From Catonia carolina (lineage: Eukaryota > Arthropoda > Insecta > Hemiptera > Achilidae), in NCBI GenBank assembly GCA_035578175.1, contig JAQMRL010000001.1, forward strand, positions 374,361,220 to 374,425,219: a stretch of 64,000 nucleotides of DNA. The letters are read 5' to 3'. The notes under the pieces are model-generated. The model made no database searches. It saw nothing but the letters and a program-made list of their open reading frames with translations, and was not told where the DNA came from. A program made the translations under genes and the position numbers. Below are positions 38,825 to 51,059 of this stretch, piece after piece (within the stretch, counting starts at the first letter, position 1; each line of letters starts with the position of its first letter).

Positions 38825-39703
38825 ACTTTCTCTTGCCTATATGAATATATCAGAAGGAAAGTATTGTTTTCATGTTGATTTTTCAAAATTGAGTTTTTAC
38901 CGGATCTACATTTTTTCAGATCCCCTGAACGCAAAAAAATTGTTTTTTGTGATTGGTTTATGTGTGAACAGAATATCTCAAGAACGGAACATCGTACGAA
39001 GTTGAAACTTAAAACTTTAGTTAGATACCACCAGAGGACCCAACAAGAACATTTTTATCAAAATCGGTCAACTGGAAGTAGTAGTTTATTCGTGTCATTT
39101 TTCACTTTTTTGCGATTTCCTCAAAATGGCTCCAACAATTTTTTTAAAAGTCACCTCATTTACTACATTTTTTAATGCTCATAAGATAGGGTAGGCACCA
39201 TGTTTGCTGAAATTCTTGGGGAGGATGTTCTCTTGTAGAAAAAAATGGTTTTTTTAAGATTGCAGCCTTAATGTGCATTTTAGCGCAAAAGTGTTTATAA
39301 TAAAAGTTGTAGAAAATTTAAAAATCTACAACTTCTATTTCAAACATATTTTTGTATAACTGTTAATTTAGCAGTAATTTTCTGTTTTTCTTTTCAAGAA
39401 AATCTGTAAAAAAATCGATTTTTTAAGATTTCGGCTGTTGTATGCATTTTATGACAAAAGTGTATACGACCAAATTTATAGGAAATTAAAAGATCTAGAA
39501 CTTTTGTTTTATGCATTTTTCTCTACAGAGCCTAGTTTAGCGTCAAAAAGTGATTTTCCATATTATTAAGCCAAACAAAGGTTGGTTTTCATTTTGCATT
39601 ATTCACTCATGATTAAAATAAGATTATGTTTTATGAGGTTAGTTTTTTGTATATTTCTAATGTTAGGTTATATTGTTCATTATTTCCATTGGCAAGAGAA
39701 AGT
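38825..39703 (+). mobile_element. ~0.9-kb element with ACTTTCTCTTGCC inverted ends, copy A
   Basis: It starts ACTTTCTCTTGCC and ends GGCAAGAGAAAGT, a perfect 13-bp inverted pair 879 bp apart. Internal blocks (GAACAGAATATCTCAAGAAC, GGAAGTAGTAGTTTATTCGT) recur in copies B (45918-46829) and C (62052-63972, reversed). No transposase, so it is non-autonomous; superfamily unknown because target duplications are not clear. Confidence 0.85.
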
Positions 39704-42700
39704 TGTGTGATTGTTCCATTCCAGATTTTTAAATATTAATGGATGGTATTACAAAATTGATGTAGTACTGTACATGTAAAACATTGTATATTTTCGAGTA
39801 ATTGCAAAATCCACAATGAAAATAAAAACTCAAGTCTTTCCCTTGGTAAAGATAACACAGTAATAAATTTTACGAGAAACATTTAAGATTATTTGGTGCA
39901 AACTGGAAAAAAAATATCACATAGCTTTCTTAAGCTAGTACACCACTTCAAGAAATACAAGACCAGCACAAAGATAATTTTACAAGATGACAATGTGAAA
40001 AACTAAATACAAGAAGGAAGCTACAGGTTTATCAGTCACCAATTAGCAAAAACTGACTGTCTTAAAAAGGTCTGAAAAGGGAAGTCAAAAATTAAGCAAT
40101 GAAAAAACAACCCAAAATATGATTTATTTAAATGTACTATATTTTAAGGATGGTTCATAATGCCCATTCTATATAAAAGTAACTCTTCTGTGAGGACAGT
40201 AACTTGATAATGCTGGAATTTAGACACACAATAAACAAAATAAATAATATTATTATAAAACAGTCTACCCATTCTTATTTTATAAAATAAGTATTTAATA
40301 CAATATTTAACATGCAGGAAATTGTTAATAAATTTTTTATTGACAGTATTTGGAAAATGCCTTTTTGAAAGAAAAAAACATTGCCAGCCATGCAGAGCTT
40401 AAGTTACGCTAAAACATTATTAATAACATTTCTACTACCATTAAACATGTTAAGTATAATTAAACTGCAAAGAATACCAACTTAAAAAGAAAACAACATA
40501 CAACCAAAAACATGCATATGTTTTTACAGATTTCAAACGACTCATAGTAAATAATTATTTTGAACATGCAGAATAATGCAGTCAATATTTCTTAACAATT
40601 AACAAATCAGTTTAATTAGCTAGTACCGTCTTAACATAGATGCGCGCCGCGCGCACACACACACACACATACACACTCTTATCACCTACTTCCCAATTTC
40701 TAACAAAAATAGTCCTTTTTACACAAGAGTTATAATTAATGAGTTAAGTTTTTTCTTTAGATTTATTTATAAACAAAGAATACATCTAGGAACAATAATA
40801 GAATTCCATGAAATAATAAAATAACATGTTTGCTCAATTATGTACATAACCATGACACAATTCATTATAATGTAATAAATTATAATGCATCCAAAATTCA
40901 ATTCAATATTGACTAGATTGTGCAAGATGATTTTAAACAGATGTGTGTATGTACAAAAACATTTTGATATCAAAGAGACAATTGGACATCTTTTTTTCAA
41001 GTCCAGAAATCAACTAAATCACCTCAAGAAAAAGTGTTTTAATTGATGAACTACAAGTAGCAAATTTATACCAATTTAGCTGAATATATTCACCTTAATA
41101 CGAAAACAAAAATTTAGCTAAAAATTTTAAGCTATAGATATAAATCATTTTACTCCAATAGTAATAATAATTATCATAGTGATAAACTAAATATTTACAA
41201 GAACTGAAACAATTTTTTAATATTTACCATTTGCCATTGTTTTAATATTTACTAACCATAATGTGGCAAACACCAAAAATTAGTTGGCAACAAAGTTAAT
41301 GATGGATCAATATTTTCTTTCAAATTAACTATTTAAGACAAAATGCAATTTAAAAATGATATTTACTATATAAGTATTGTGTGATTCCAAGCTTTGTGTA
41401 GTTGCGGGGTGAAGGGTACGGGTGAGGTATAATGAATGAGTGACGCATGCTGGAAGAACGATTGTTGTATTACTCTGATACAAAACATTCGTTTTCAAAC
41501 TTTCCATATTTAACATATTTGTTTGTAGTTATTACATTTATTTATTTACATATTTTGATATAAATTGATACTAAATATTATAAATCCAACCTAGTAAATA
41601 AACCGGTAGGTATTTGTTAAATTACTACGCTGGATGATAATATATTTTTAGTCTAGTTAGTACATGCTACCTTTACAAATGCAGCAGCAGTGAAAAACTA
41701 CTAACACTCAATTATTCCCCCACTACTATAACAACGCATTGCATTCCTTCAAACTACACAGAGCTGGGACTCAAGCAATATGCTTATAAACATGTAGAAA
41801 GGTGCTTTCATCAAACTTGATATATTGAATGATTAATAAATTAATGTGGATGTTGTTTTAGAATGAAACATTCAGTTTAAGCAAATTTAAGAATACTATA
41901 CACGAAAGATTATGAAATAGGTTAGGACATGGATATAAGCCTACACAAAAGTATCGGTCTGCAACCTCATTTTCAGAATCTGCGTCAAAAATTACTGTAT
42001 TATTGGCAATGATAAACCATTTGATTTTTAACTCCAAACTTAGAGTATAATAAATTATGCACTAAGAAAATTGCAATGGCTAGAAAATTATAAAATGCGA
42101 AAGAAACTAGAACTACATTTAAAGTTAGTACAGAAAACTGCTGATTTATAATATTTATAACCCCACTACCCAAATCAGCTCACGTTATTTTAGATACTGA
42201 TAAACCAGAAATACACCAAAAATGAAAATTGATTGAAAAAATACAGTAATATTTTGCAAGATCTTTAAGAGGGTAATAAAATTCTGGTAAATAAAGATAA
42301 GCATAATCATTCTCTTAAATCTTGTTTTTAGTATTTCAAGCTCTCCTCTGTCATTAAGATACATTTTTCAAAAAATGAGCATTAACAGAAATAACAATAA
42401 TAAAAATCTAGCCTTACATGCTAACTACAATGTATGCTAATAATTATCATAGAAATTACTAATTGTAACCAAAATTCATACTTATAATACCTTTCAAAAA
42501 TTACAACAGTAATCCCTCAATTACACATTTAAATAATTTACAAATTCCGTGAAACATAATTGATCCGTGATCATTATTACTAAATTGTTCAATGAAAGTA
42601 GGAGAAAAACAGTATTATTACTCATTCTACCATCTGAGGTTGTGTAAAATACACCAAATACAATAAATCACGAACCTAGCCCTCAAGGCTAGCTTAATTT

Positions 42701-43888
42701 TGTCACTGGTATAGAGTAGTTTCGAATCATTAAGTAACACTGGTTGAGCAAGTAACTTGCATGGAGATCAGAGGACTCGCTTGCATGAACAAATACCATT
42801 AGGTGTTAACACCTAATCATTAACATTAACTCATGCCAAAAATTCAACATAATGCAGCAACAAAATTTATGCGTAGATGTATTTACATTACATGTAACTG
42901 AGGGTTACCATATTCTAAAAAGTTATGCTGGATCAATTTATGCATGCTTAATACTCATTAAATAAAATTATCTCGCTAATTTATTTATAGTACAGCTCTC
43001 TCTTTCACGTAAATAAGATTCACAATACACACTTACAAAATTGTAAGTACATTAATTTTTTTTCTTAAGCAACTACAATTAAAGTTGTAAATTCAGGATA
43101 AATAGATATTATTAGTTGTTAAATTCTAAAAATTTATCGTTTAAATGTTAAATAAAATTCCAAAATAATTTTATTATGGAATATGTATTCGTAACAAAAT
43201 TAACAATATTATGAAACAGTTCTAAAACATGTTATTAAATTACAAAGTTATTAACTTTGTACATAAACTAATTCAATTTTCATTAGTTTGAGGTTAGTAA
43301 AAGCGATTACTTTTCTTATCATACCTTTAAAGAATTCAGATAAATTGATTAACATTTATTTTTTAGATAACATGAAAGAACTATTAGATTGTCATGACAT
43401 AATGATTCAGTTTTAATAAAGATTAAAAACAGACATCATAAAAACACTTCAATTTGAATTTATTTAAAAATATTCATGAATAATAAATCCCGAAAGATAC
43501 GGAAAAAATTTATAACTGAAAAGCTTTTATTTCAGTACCGATAATTTCATCTTCATACATGAAAAACTAGAAATAGATTATAACTACACAGTACAACCTT
43601 GATAGTCCATTGCTATAAGTTCATCACCTTGAACTAATAATATAATAATATTTCACACTTGGGCCTCAAAGAAAAACTAAAAACTGAGCACATTTTTAAG
43701 TTAACTGTGCAATTAAAAATGCACTTATATACACAAAAATTAACATTATTAATAAAAAACTTTATTTACAGCATTCAACATCTTTGTAAATTACACCGTA
43801 CGGTATAAAATTTTATACACTACTTATAACACAGTTTACATACAATACTTACAATATTGCATGATTAAATAAAAATTATAACAATATA
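39704..43888. other. AT-rich intron sequence with simple repeats
   Basis: Holds a (GC/AC) alternating purine-pyrimidine tract at 40641-40676 and a perfect 20-bp palindrome at 42798-42817. Nothing else is recognised, including the GC-richer patch near 41400. Confidence 0.45.
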
Positions 43889-44824
43889 CGAGGTGTGGCT
43901 ATTAAATAACGATACTGACGTAAAAAATTTTCTTTTTCTTTTATACATAATCACTTATTGTCGCCTTCAATATACACTCCTTCTCTATCCCTACAACGCT
44001 CCATGCGAATTTTCCATGGTTGGAAACAGTGCTCGAAGTCATCTTCTGTCAGTTCCTTAAGGACAGGTGTCGCTCAAAAATGTTTGAAATGAAGCTCACA
44101 AAAATGTTTGTACTGACACTTTGAACGCAATTGAAAATGACCCAAATTTTTTGGAAACGATAATAACACATGATGAAACGTGGTTTTTTACTTCTGATCC
44201 TGAAACGAAGCGCCAATCCATGCGCTGGAAGAGCCGAACTTCACTGAGAGCCAAAAAAGCTCAATGAGCACATCAAAATTTAAAGCAATGATGATTGTTT
44301 TTTTTTTTATATCCATGGGATTGTGTACCTTTACAGGGTTCCTGAATGTCAAAAAATTAATCAATATTACTACCTTGAGGTACTTTGTAAACTATGTCAA
44401 AGAGTAAGGAAAAAACGCCCCGAAATGTGGAAGGACAAGTAATGGGTTCTTTACCAAGACAACGCGCCAGCTCATTCCATGTTATCTGTCACGAGGTTCC
44501 TAGACAAGTACAGCATCTCAGTGTAAGAACATCAACCTTATTCACCAGATCTTGCACTATGCGACTTCTACCTGTTCCCTAAAGTGAAATCTGCATTAAA
44601 AGGGACAAGACTTGAGTCTGTGGAAGCTGTAAAAGAGAGAGTGGCATGTGTCCTGAAGGAGCTGACAAAAGATGACTTCCAGCACTGTTCCAACAACAGA
44701 AAATTCGCATGGAGCGTTGTACGGATAGAGAAGGAGTGTATATTGAAGGTGACAATAAGTGATTGTGTACAAAATTAAAAAAATTTTTTTTACGTCAGTC
44801 TCGTTATTTAATACCCACACCTGG
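43889..44824 (+). mobile_element. mariner-family transposon, second copy with expanded ends
   Basis: A 936-bp element between TA duplications (43887-43888, 44825-44826). Ends CGAGGTGTGGCTATTAAATA and its near-complement. A plus-strand transposase relic runs about 44080-44762 with THDETWFFT, a broken QDNAPAHS block, then VKSALKGTRLESVEAVKE; it has several stops. The first ~180 bases are an inverted copy of the 3' end, exactly the arrangement of the 2948-3889 copy in the opposite orientation. Confidence 0.87.
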
Positions 44825-45149
44825 TATTACAGTGTTAAGCTTGTAAACATATACTAGTCTCATTAGCCCATATGGTACATGAAGAACGAGAGCTGTCTGA
44901 TGTTGCAAAAAGTTACTGGAGTAAAACAATTTTTAGTTGGTTAGTCAGAGGGGCAGGACGGTGCGCTGTTGACATCCCTACCACACTTTTTCCTCATTTT
45001 ACATTACTCAATTTTAAGATTTAAGGTTTCTTTGTTGTGAGAGTGATATGAGGAGTCAAGGATACTGAACACATCATCATTGAACAGTCAACTCATCTTC
45101 TCTCAGCTCTACTAATACAACACACTATTTATTCTACATATACAATCAA

Positions 45150-45780
45150 AAAGTTCACAGATTTAATAGATTTGTAGTACAATACATCAAAATTTGAAGT
45201 GAAGGGCTCGAACTGGCACATTAATGAAGTTTTATCAGAAAGTGGCTGTCCCAACACTGACATATGGCAGTAAGGCCTGAGTGATGAAGAAAAAAACATA
45301 AAAATTCCATTAATTTGGCACAGATGTGCTTCTTGATGTGCATTAGGGGCTGCAGTCAAATGAATTGGTTCAGAAATAGGAAACATGCGAACCAGCCCCA
45401 TTGGCATAGTTGGTAACGTGCTCGCCTCTCATCATGCAGTCTTGGGTTCGAATCCCATTCAGGCATGGCATATTTTCATACATTACAAAAAATCATTTCA
45501 TCCTTCACCGTCTGCATTAGCAGTAATTGTATTTGCAGAAGAGTCGGAGGTTAAACAAAAAAAAAAGAAAAAGGATACATGCGAGAGTTAATGTGTCTCC
45601 TCTTCAGGAGACAATTATGGAGTATCGCTGGAAATGGACCAATCACCTTGAAAGAATGTCTCCACACAGGATTCCTAGACTGGTTAAAAGTTACAGGCCA
45701 ACTGGACGGCGAGAAGAAGGTGAAAGAGGAGGAGGAGGAGGAGAGAAGAAAAAGACACAATCAAGGGTCGGCCAGTAAAC
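45150..45780 (+). pseudogene. RTE-like LINE 3' end split by a SINE
   Basis: The first part encodes ARTGTLMKFYQKVAVPTLTYG SK in pieces (RT C-terminal KFYxxxAVPTLxYGS). After the SINE (45391-45572), LQETIMEYRWKWTNHLERMS and PHRIPRLVKSYRPTGRREEG complete the typical C-terminus. Frames are interrupted by stops. The two halves are continuous once the SINE is discounted. Confidence 0.8.
45391..45572 (+). repeat. tRNA-headed SINE, family 1, with 12-bp target duplication
   Basis: The head ccagccccattggcatagtt has box B gggttcgaatcccattc and tail CACCGTCTGCATTAGCAGTA, ending in an A-rich run. Flanked by ggaaacatgcga (45379-45390) and ggatacatgcga (45573-45584). Inserted in the LINE relic 45150-45780. 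Confidence 0.92.
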
Positions 45781-45917
45781 AGACTGTACAATCAAGGCGA
45801 GATTTGTGATGGTAGGATTATTCTGCAGAATGGGAAGGGCAGGTTTGCATGCCATATGAAATGACACCATTCATGAGATACGTTCTCTTATTAGTTAATA
45901 AAAATCTCCTAATTTTT

Positions 45918-46829
45918 ACTTTCTCTTGCCTGTATGAATATATAAAAACCAAAGTATTGTTTTCATGTAGATTTTTCAAAATTGAGTTTTCACCGGATCT
46001 ACACGTTTTAAGACCCCCTGAACCCAAAAAACATGTTTCTAGCGATTGGTCTGTGTGTGTGAACAGAATATCTCAAGAATGGAACATCATACAAAGTTGA
46101 AACTTAAAACTTAAGTTAGATACCACTAGAGGACCCGAGACAAACATTTTCATCAAAATCGGTCAATTGGAAGTAGTAGTTTATTCGTGTCATTTTTCAA
46201 TTTTTTGCGATTATCTCAAAAAACGGCTCCTACGATTTTTTCTAAAATCTACTCATTTACTAAATTTTTTATGCTCTACAAGATAGGCTAGGTGCCATGT
46301 CTGCTGAAATTCTTGGGGAGGCTGTTTTTGTGTAAAAAAAATTGTTTTTTATGATTGCGGCTTTAATATGCATTTCAGCGCAAAAATGTATATAATAAAA
46401 GTTGTAGAGAATTGAAAAACCACTACAACTTTTATTTCAAACATTTCTTTAAATAATGCTAATTTAGCGGTAATTAGCTATTTTCTGTTTTTTTTCTCAC
46501 AAAAACGTGTAAAAAATCGATTTTTTTAAAAGATTTCAGCCATTTTACGACAAAAGTGTATATAACCAAATTTATAAAAAATTAAAAGATCCACAACTTT
46601 TATTTATTGCATTTTTCTCTACAAAGCCTAGTTTAGCGTGAAAGAATGATTTTCCGTATTTTTAAGACAAACTGAGGTTGATTTTCATTTTGCGTCGTTC
46701 AGTCATGATTAAAATTAGGTTATGTTTATTGAGGTTAGTTTTTTATTTCTAATGTTTTATTACTAATATTAGGTTATATATTATAATATTAGGTTATATT
46801 GTTAATTATTTGCATTGGCAAGAGAAAGT
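45918..46829 (+). mobile_element. ~0.9-kb ACTTTCTCTTGCC element, copy B
   Basis: 912 bp, same orientation as copy A, with perfect 13-bp inverted ends. It carries the same internal order, including GAACAGAATATCTCAAGAAT and several TTGTAGA(G/A)AATT blocks. It lies just downstream of the LINE relic. Confidence 0.85.
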
Positions 46830-48170
46830 TGTGTGTGTGTGTGTTTCACACCCGATTTTTTATTATTTTACAATATATAGATAGGTATTGAATCCTGTGC
46901 TGTAATTTATCACCCCGACAATCCTGATAAAGATAAACTATCAAAGTTATACTATAATTTATAATCAGTAAATAATTATAAAAATTACTTCCACAATACA
47001 AAATATTCTACTCTAATCATTTTATTACACTACCAAATTATTAAATACTAAGTAATTAATTAATTACATGTTTATAAAAAGATTTGTTATTTTTAAAATT
47101 ATATTAATAACACTTTGAAGACTAAGTTAAGAGAGGAGTCAAAATTATTTTATGCACTGCAAACGTACTTGAAACTTATGTCAACATAAAAAAAATGTTA
47201 AAACAGGTTATTTTATCAAAAGTTTTTTAAGGTTTCAAAAGTAAATACACAAGTTTTTGTTAATTCAGAAAGTTATTTCAACGAAAATTTAGGGTTTTAC
47301 ATACGAAAACTAATAATTAACTAACAAAAACTATTTAATTTTATAACAAAATATAAACATAGAAGAATGATCATCAGTAGTGACAATAGACTTGGATGGC
47401 TACTTTTAATAAAAGTGATGAATAATACTATTAAAAGCATCTAGAGAAACAAAGACATTAAAAAAAAGAAGCCTACAGCAAGAAGCAATTCATTCATAAA
47501 TTACACAGCAATTACTTCCAACAACTAATGCTAATATAACAGGATATTTTAATAACCATTAAATAATTAGCAGATATTACTGCATAAATTTAGTAATTTA
47601 ACATTGCAGATTTGTGACAAAATCAAGCCATTTACCAGGCCTCGTGCAGTATATATTAGAAAAAGTAGCAAATTAAAAAAAAAAAATAAGCACCAACTGA
47701 AAATAATGGCAAGGCATTTTGAAGAAATATAATCATTAATTAGTTATACTTTACTATTTGTTCATTGGCTTTCAACAGATAACATTAATTAATTACTCTA
47801 ACATTTTGTAAACAAAACGATGTTTTCAGTTAAACATTTAGTAACGGAAATATATCGTTTAGTGAATAAACCAACTAATACTGATAGGATAATTTAAATC
47901 AAAAATTTAATTCTTATATAAACTTTTTAAAAGTCTAAATTATTTAAATAGAATTGATAGCGATGATTAACGACTGAAATTGGGCGTGCAAAAATACTGA
48001 ACTAGACGAACGTTGAACAAATGTAGTAACTATGATTTAGGGCCTTAATCGTCAAAGTGTTAATTAATTAATTTTGTTCATTAGAATACGATAAATTAAA
48101 GCCAGCCATGCTGGAAATAAATTAGGCGTTAGCATTCATACTATATATTATTTACTCATGCAACCCACAC
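46830..48170. other. AT-rich intron sequence, no recognised feature
   Basis: A short GT run at about 46830-46842 follows copy B; otherwise nothing is seen up to the Ser/Pro-rich exon. Confidence 0.45.
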
Positions 48171-48377
48171 CTTTTTCGCTTTTCCATTGCCATTCGTTGA
48201 GTTGTCATTCGAATGAGGAGGAGAGGTAGCGGGTGATGGGGTAGGGGGTAGTACTGGACTTAAGGAAGTTGCTGCTTGTTCATTTCCACCAGAGGAGACA
48301 GATTGGGTAGGAGAAGGTTTGCTTGTACCGTTGTTCGCAGAAGGCATCACTGAACGCGACTTAGGCTTCCTCCACCC
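48171..48377 (-). CDS. X11L: X11L exon: Ser/Pro-rich linker
   Basis: This is a 207-bp, 69-codon exon in phase 0 at both ends. The acceptor is tttttaatacag before GGGTGG. The donor is AAAAAG|GTGTGG, which is usable but not strong. The peptide begins GWRKPKSRSVMPSANN, continues through a Ser/Pro/Thr-rich, probably disordered stretch with PVLPPTPSPATSPP, and ends NGNGKAKK. It leads into the Lys-rich microexon at 38319. If unspliced, the frame continues only five codons (VWVA, stop). Its GC content is clearly above that of the surrounding intron. Confidence 0.88.
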
Positions 48378-48718
48378 CTGTATTAAAAAATACTGTTTAT
48401 TCAAAACAACAACCAATAGTTATTAATAAATAATAATTTACCAATAATTTTTAATGAGAATGTTATATTGAAAAATAAAATAAATTCTACAATATAACTT
48501 AAATATATTCAAATTTAAATAATTTTAAAGATTTGAACAAAAAAAATAAGAAAAAGTTATTTCATAAAAAAATTAATAAATTAAAATTAAAGAACAAAAT
48601 CACCAAGATAGGTTAAAAAGAAAAGCAGATGGGATAACCTCTTCTTTACATTGATTTAAAGATCTGTTAAAAAAGTTTTTAAGTAATATTAAAAACAAAT
48701 AATCCAATATAAAAGTAA

Positions 48719-48739
48719 AGAGAGAGAGAGAGAGAGAGA
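48719..48739 (+). repeat. (GA)n microsatellite
   Basis: An uninterrupted AG dinucleotide run of about 21 bases in intron sequence. Confidence 0.95.
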
Positions 48740-49094
48740 AGGGCTTTTACAACATGTTTTACAAATCACTTATAAGTACTAATTAGTTTCCAAAAAAAAT
48801 TCTATATATTTTATAAAATCAATTACCAACTGTGAAATTTTTTAACAGGTTGATTCCCAAGGCAATTTTTGCAATTTTGCTTAAAAACCCCATACCTATT
48901 TTATGGTTCCTTTGGTTTTTTTAATTAATTGTCTTTCAAGTCTAGAGTATTGTAAGGTGTAAGGCATTTATTTTTTGCGCTGTTTTTTAGTTGAGAGACT
49001 GATCAGTTATTCAAGAGTAAAAATACCAAATTTTTCTCACTGAAATTTTTTTTGTATTTCTATAAAATATTATATATTATAAATAATTTACATT

Positions 49095-49420
49095 GGGCTA
49101 TTTTTCAATAAAACTACATAAACATCGAAGATGCGTCTCTCTATCAAGCAGTTGTTCGGCGAGTGGTATACTTGAATACCAGTTGTCTACATAGAGGCAC
49201 AGACCAGAGCCTAGATATGGTTTTGCTAATTGCAACACGACTTTTGTTGACACTGTCTTCCTGCTTCTGTTTTTTTTTTGCCAGCATACACCTTGTACTG
49301 TAATGAGTAAAAATCTGTAAGCATACAATCCGTCTCTCGATTCTATTAAAAACACTTTTGCATGAGAGATGGATCAGTCTTTCAAAAGTAAATTTTACAG
49401 ATCTGGTGACAGACATATAA
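49095..49420 (-). pseudogene. piggyBac-type transposase fragment
   Basis: The minus strand encodes TVSTKVVLQLAKPYLGSGLC then LYVDNWYSSIPLAEQLLDRE, the piggyBac DDE_Tnp_1_7 segment with a conserved Asp in LYxDNWYxSxPLAE. Upstream pieces are in other frames (DGLYAYRFLL, LIHLSCKSVFNRI). Both ends of the transposase are missing and no TTAA-flanked termini were found, so it is an old fragment. Confidence 0.8.
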
Positions 49421-49602
49421 GTGTCACATGGGATTCAACCTATTAAAGCAATTCCTTAATGAAATTTCTGTCCACGTAATTTAGGATGTAGCCAAAACAT
49501 AATTTTAATATTCCAAAAATATTATTTCAGTGAAAGAACTTACTCAGAACCACGAGCCATAATGATTCTCCAAAACTATGCTAAACAAAATGTTAAAAGG
49601 GT

Positions 49603-49770
49603 GGCTGTATGGCACAGTGGTTAATAAACTTCTACTAGTGGAAGGTCCTGAATTTGATTCCCAACTGAGGCCTTGAAATTGTAACAGATTAAAACCTAGT
49701 TTCAGTTCCAAAACCCAAAGCACCCACTAATGACCAAGCTGCACATGCGACTTAAAAAAATTCAAAAGCA
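49603..49770 (+). repeat. tRNA-headed SINE, family 2 (copy 2)
   Basis: The head ggctgtatggcacagtggtt has box B-like gaatttgattcccaactg. The tail CACTAATGACCAAGCTGCAC and ATGCGACTTAA match the copy at 20051-20225. Confidence 0.75.
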
Positions 49771-50014
49771 TTTAAAAAGTCTGTATTAAAATTTACAGTT
49801 TTTATTATATGAAATACAAAGCACTTTGGGGTTAGGGCTCTAAACACAAAAAAATATTTTTTTGAGCAATTATTAATATTTTATTCCTATTAATATAGGA
49901 AATTTAATTTTTCATTTTGGTTAAGATAAATTTTTTTCAAAAAATTGGGTCATGAAAATAACCTAATTACAAATTCAAAACAGGGCAAATATAAAGAACT
50001 GTTATCAGCAAATA

Positions 50015-50908
50015 CAGTCATACTTCACTATACGAACTTAATCCATTCTGAAGTGAAGTTCGTATAGCGAAAAAGTTTGTATAAAGGGATGCGCCCCCGT
50101 ACATAATTATGAATAACACTTCTGTGTTTGTCAATCCTGGTTACACCTTTTGCAACAGTAGTTGCTTTAATGCTTTCTTTGTTCTTGATGATTGTAGCAA
50201 TAGTAGACTTATTCAATCCATAAGTTCAAACCTTACTCCAGGTTTAAATTTAGCAGCAATTTATATTTTTATCTCTACTGTCAATGGTTTCCTTTTCTTT
50301 GCTCAACCGGACATACCTTTTAAAGACATTCTCAAAATAAAAATTCTAAATTGTGAAGTACAGTAACAAACAAACACGAAACACTAAACTGAAATTAAAC
50401 ATGAAACATAGAAAACCAGGCCTTTCAAACTCCGATGACAACATGGTTGTTCACGGGTGTAAAGCAGAATTGAAACTGAAAGCAAGACGGTTGAATGTGA
50501 ATTAATTTCTTAGAAGAGTGTGAATAAAGCAGAAATAAAAGAGATAAAATTCAGTATACAATATAAGGACAGTGGCTGGATGTTAGAATTGAACTGATGA
50601 ATCAAGCGGAGTGCTAGAGATAAAGAAACAATTTTTATAAAATAGCGTAAGTAGTCTACAGTTAAATAGGTACTGATAAACTAAAGTATGTATGTATGTA
50701 TGTACACGCATTATTAATGACATTCTGAACTAAGAGTATTATTAATGTCATTCCAGTACAGCTAATTGTAAATTAAATCACTTTTCTAGGAAAACAAAAT
50801 ACCTATGAAACAATGTTCGTATTGTGAAGCAAAGTTTGTAATGCGAGGCGAAAACAATGTTACAACTAAGTTTGTATAGTGAAAGGTTTGTATAGTGGGG
50901 TATGACTG
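50015..50908 (-). mobile_element. Non-autonomous pogo/Tigger-like element
   Basis: An 894-bp element flanked by TA (50013-50014, 50909-50910). Inverted ends CAGTCATACTTCACTATACG and CAGTCATACCCCACTATACA. The minus strand keeps only a transposase N-terminus in two frames: KRKPLTVEIKI then NKSTIATIIKNKESIKA, the CENP-B/psq HTH of pogo/Tigger. No catalytic domain. A GTAT microsatellite lies at 50687-50704. Confidence 0.85.
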
Positions 50909-51059
50909 TAGTTGTTGCATTACCAATGAGTACATTTTACTAACAGTGAAAATTTTACTAAACACTGGATTTAAGAATATCATTCTGACAACCAAATATT
51001 AAAAACATAAAGATAAACCTAACTGATTTTTAATTTTAATTTTTGATATCATACGCATT

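Noticed and set aside
41325..41516. Minus-strand 63-codon frame as a further X11L exon
   Set aside because: The known exons on either side already join in phase, and no splice sites or family similarity support an extra exon here.
45527..45809. Overlapping plus-strand frames ending in Glu/Lys-rich runs
   Set aside because: They straddle the SINE tail and LINE C-terminus; the Glu/Lys run is a purine-rich simple sequence, not a new gene.
50109..50366. Plus-strand 85-codon frame in the Tigger-like element
   Set aside because: Antisense to the transposase HTH remnant; no similarity of its own.
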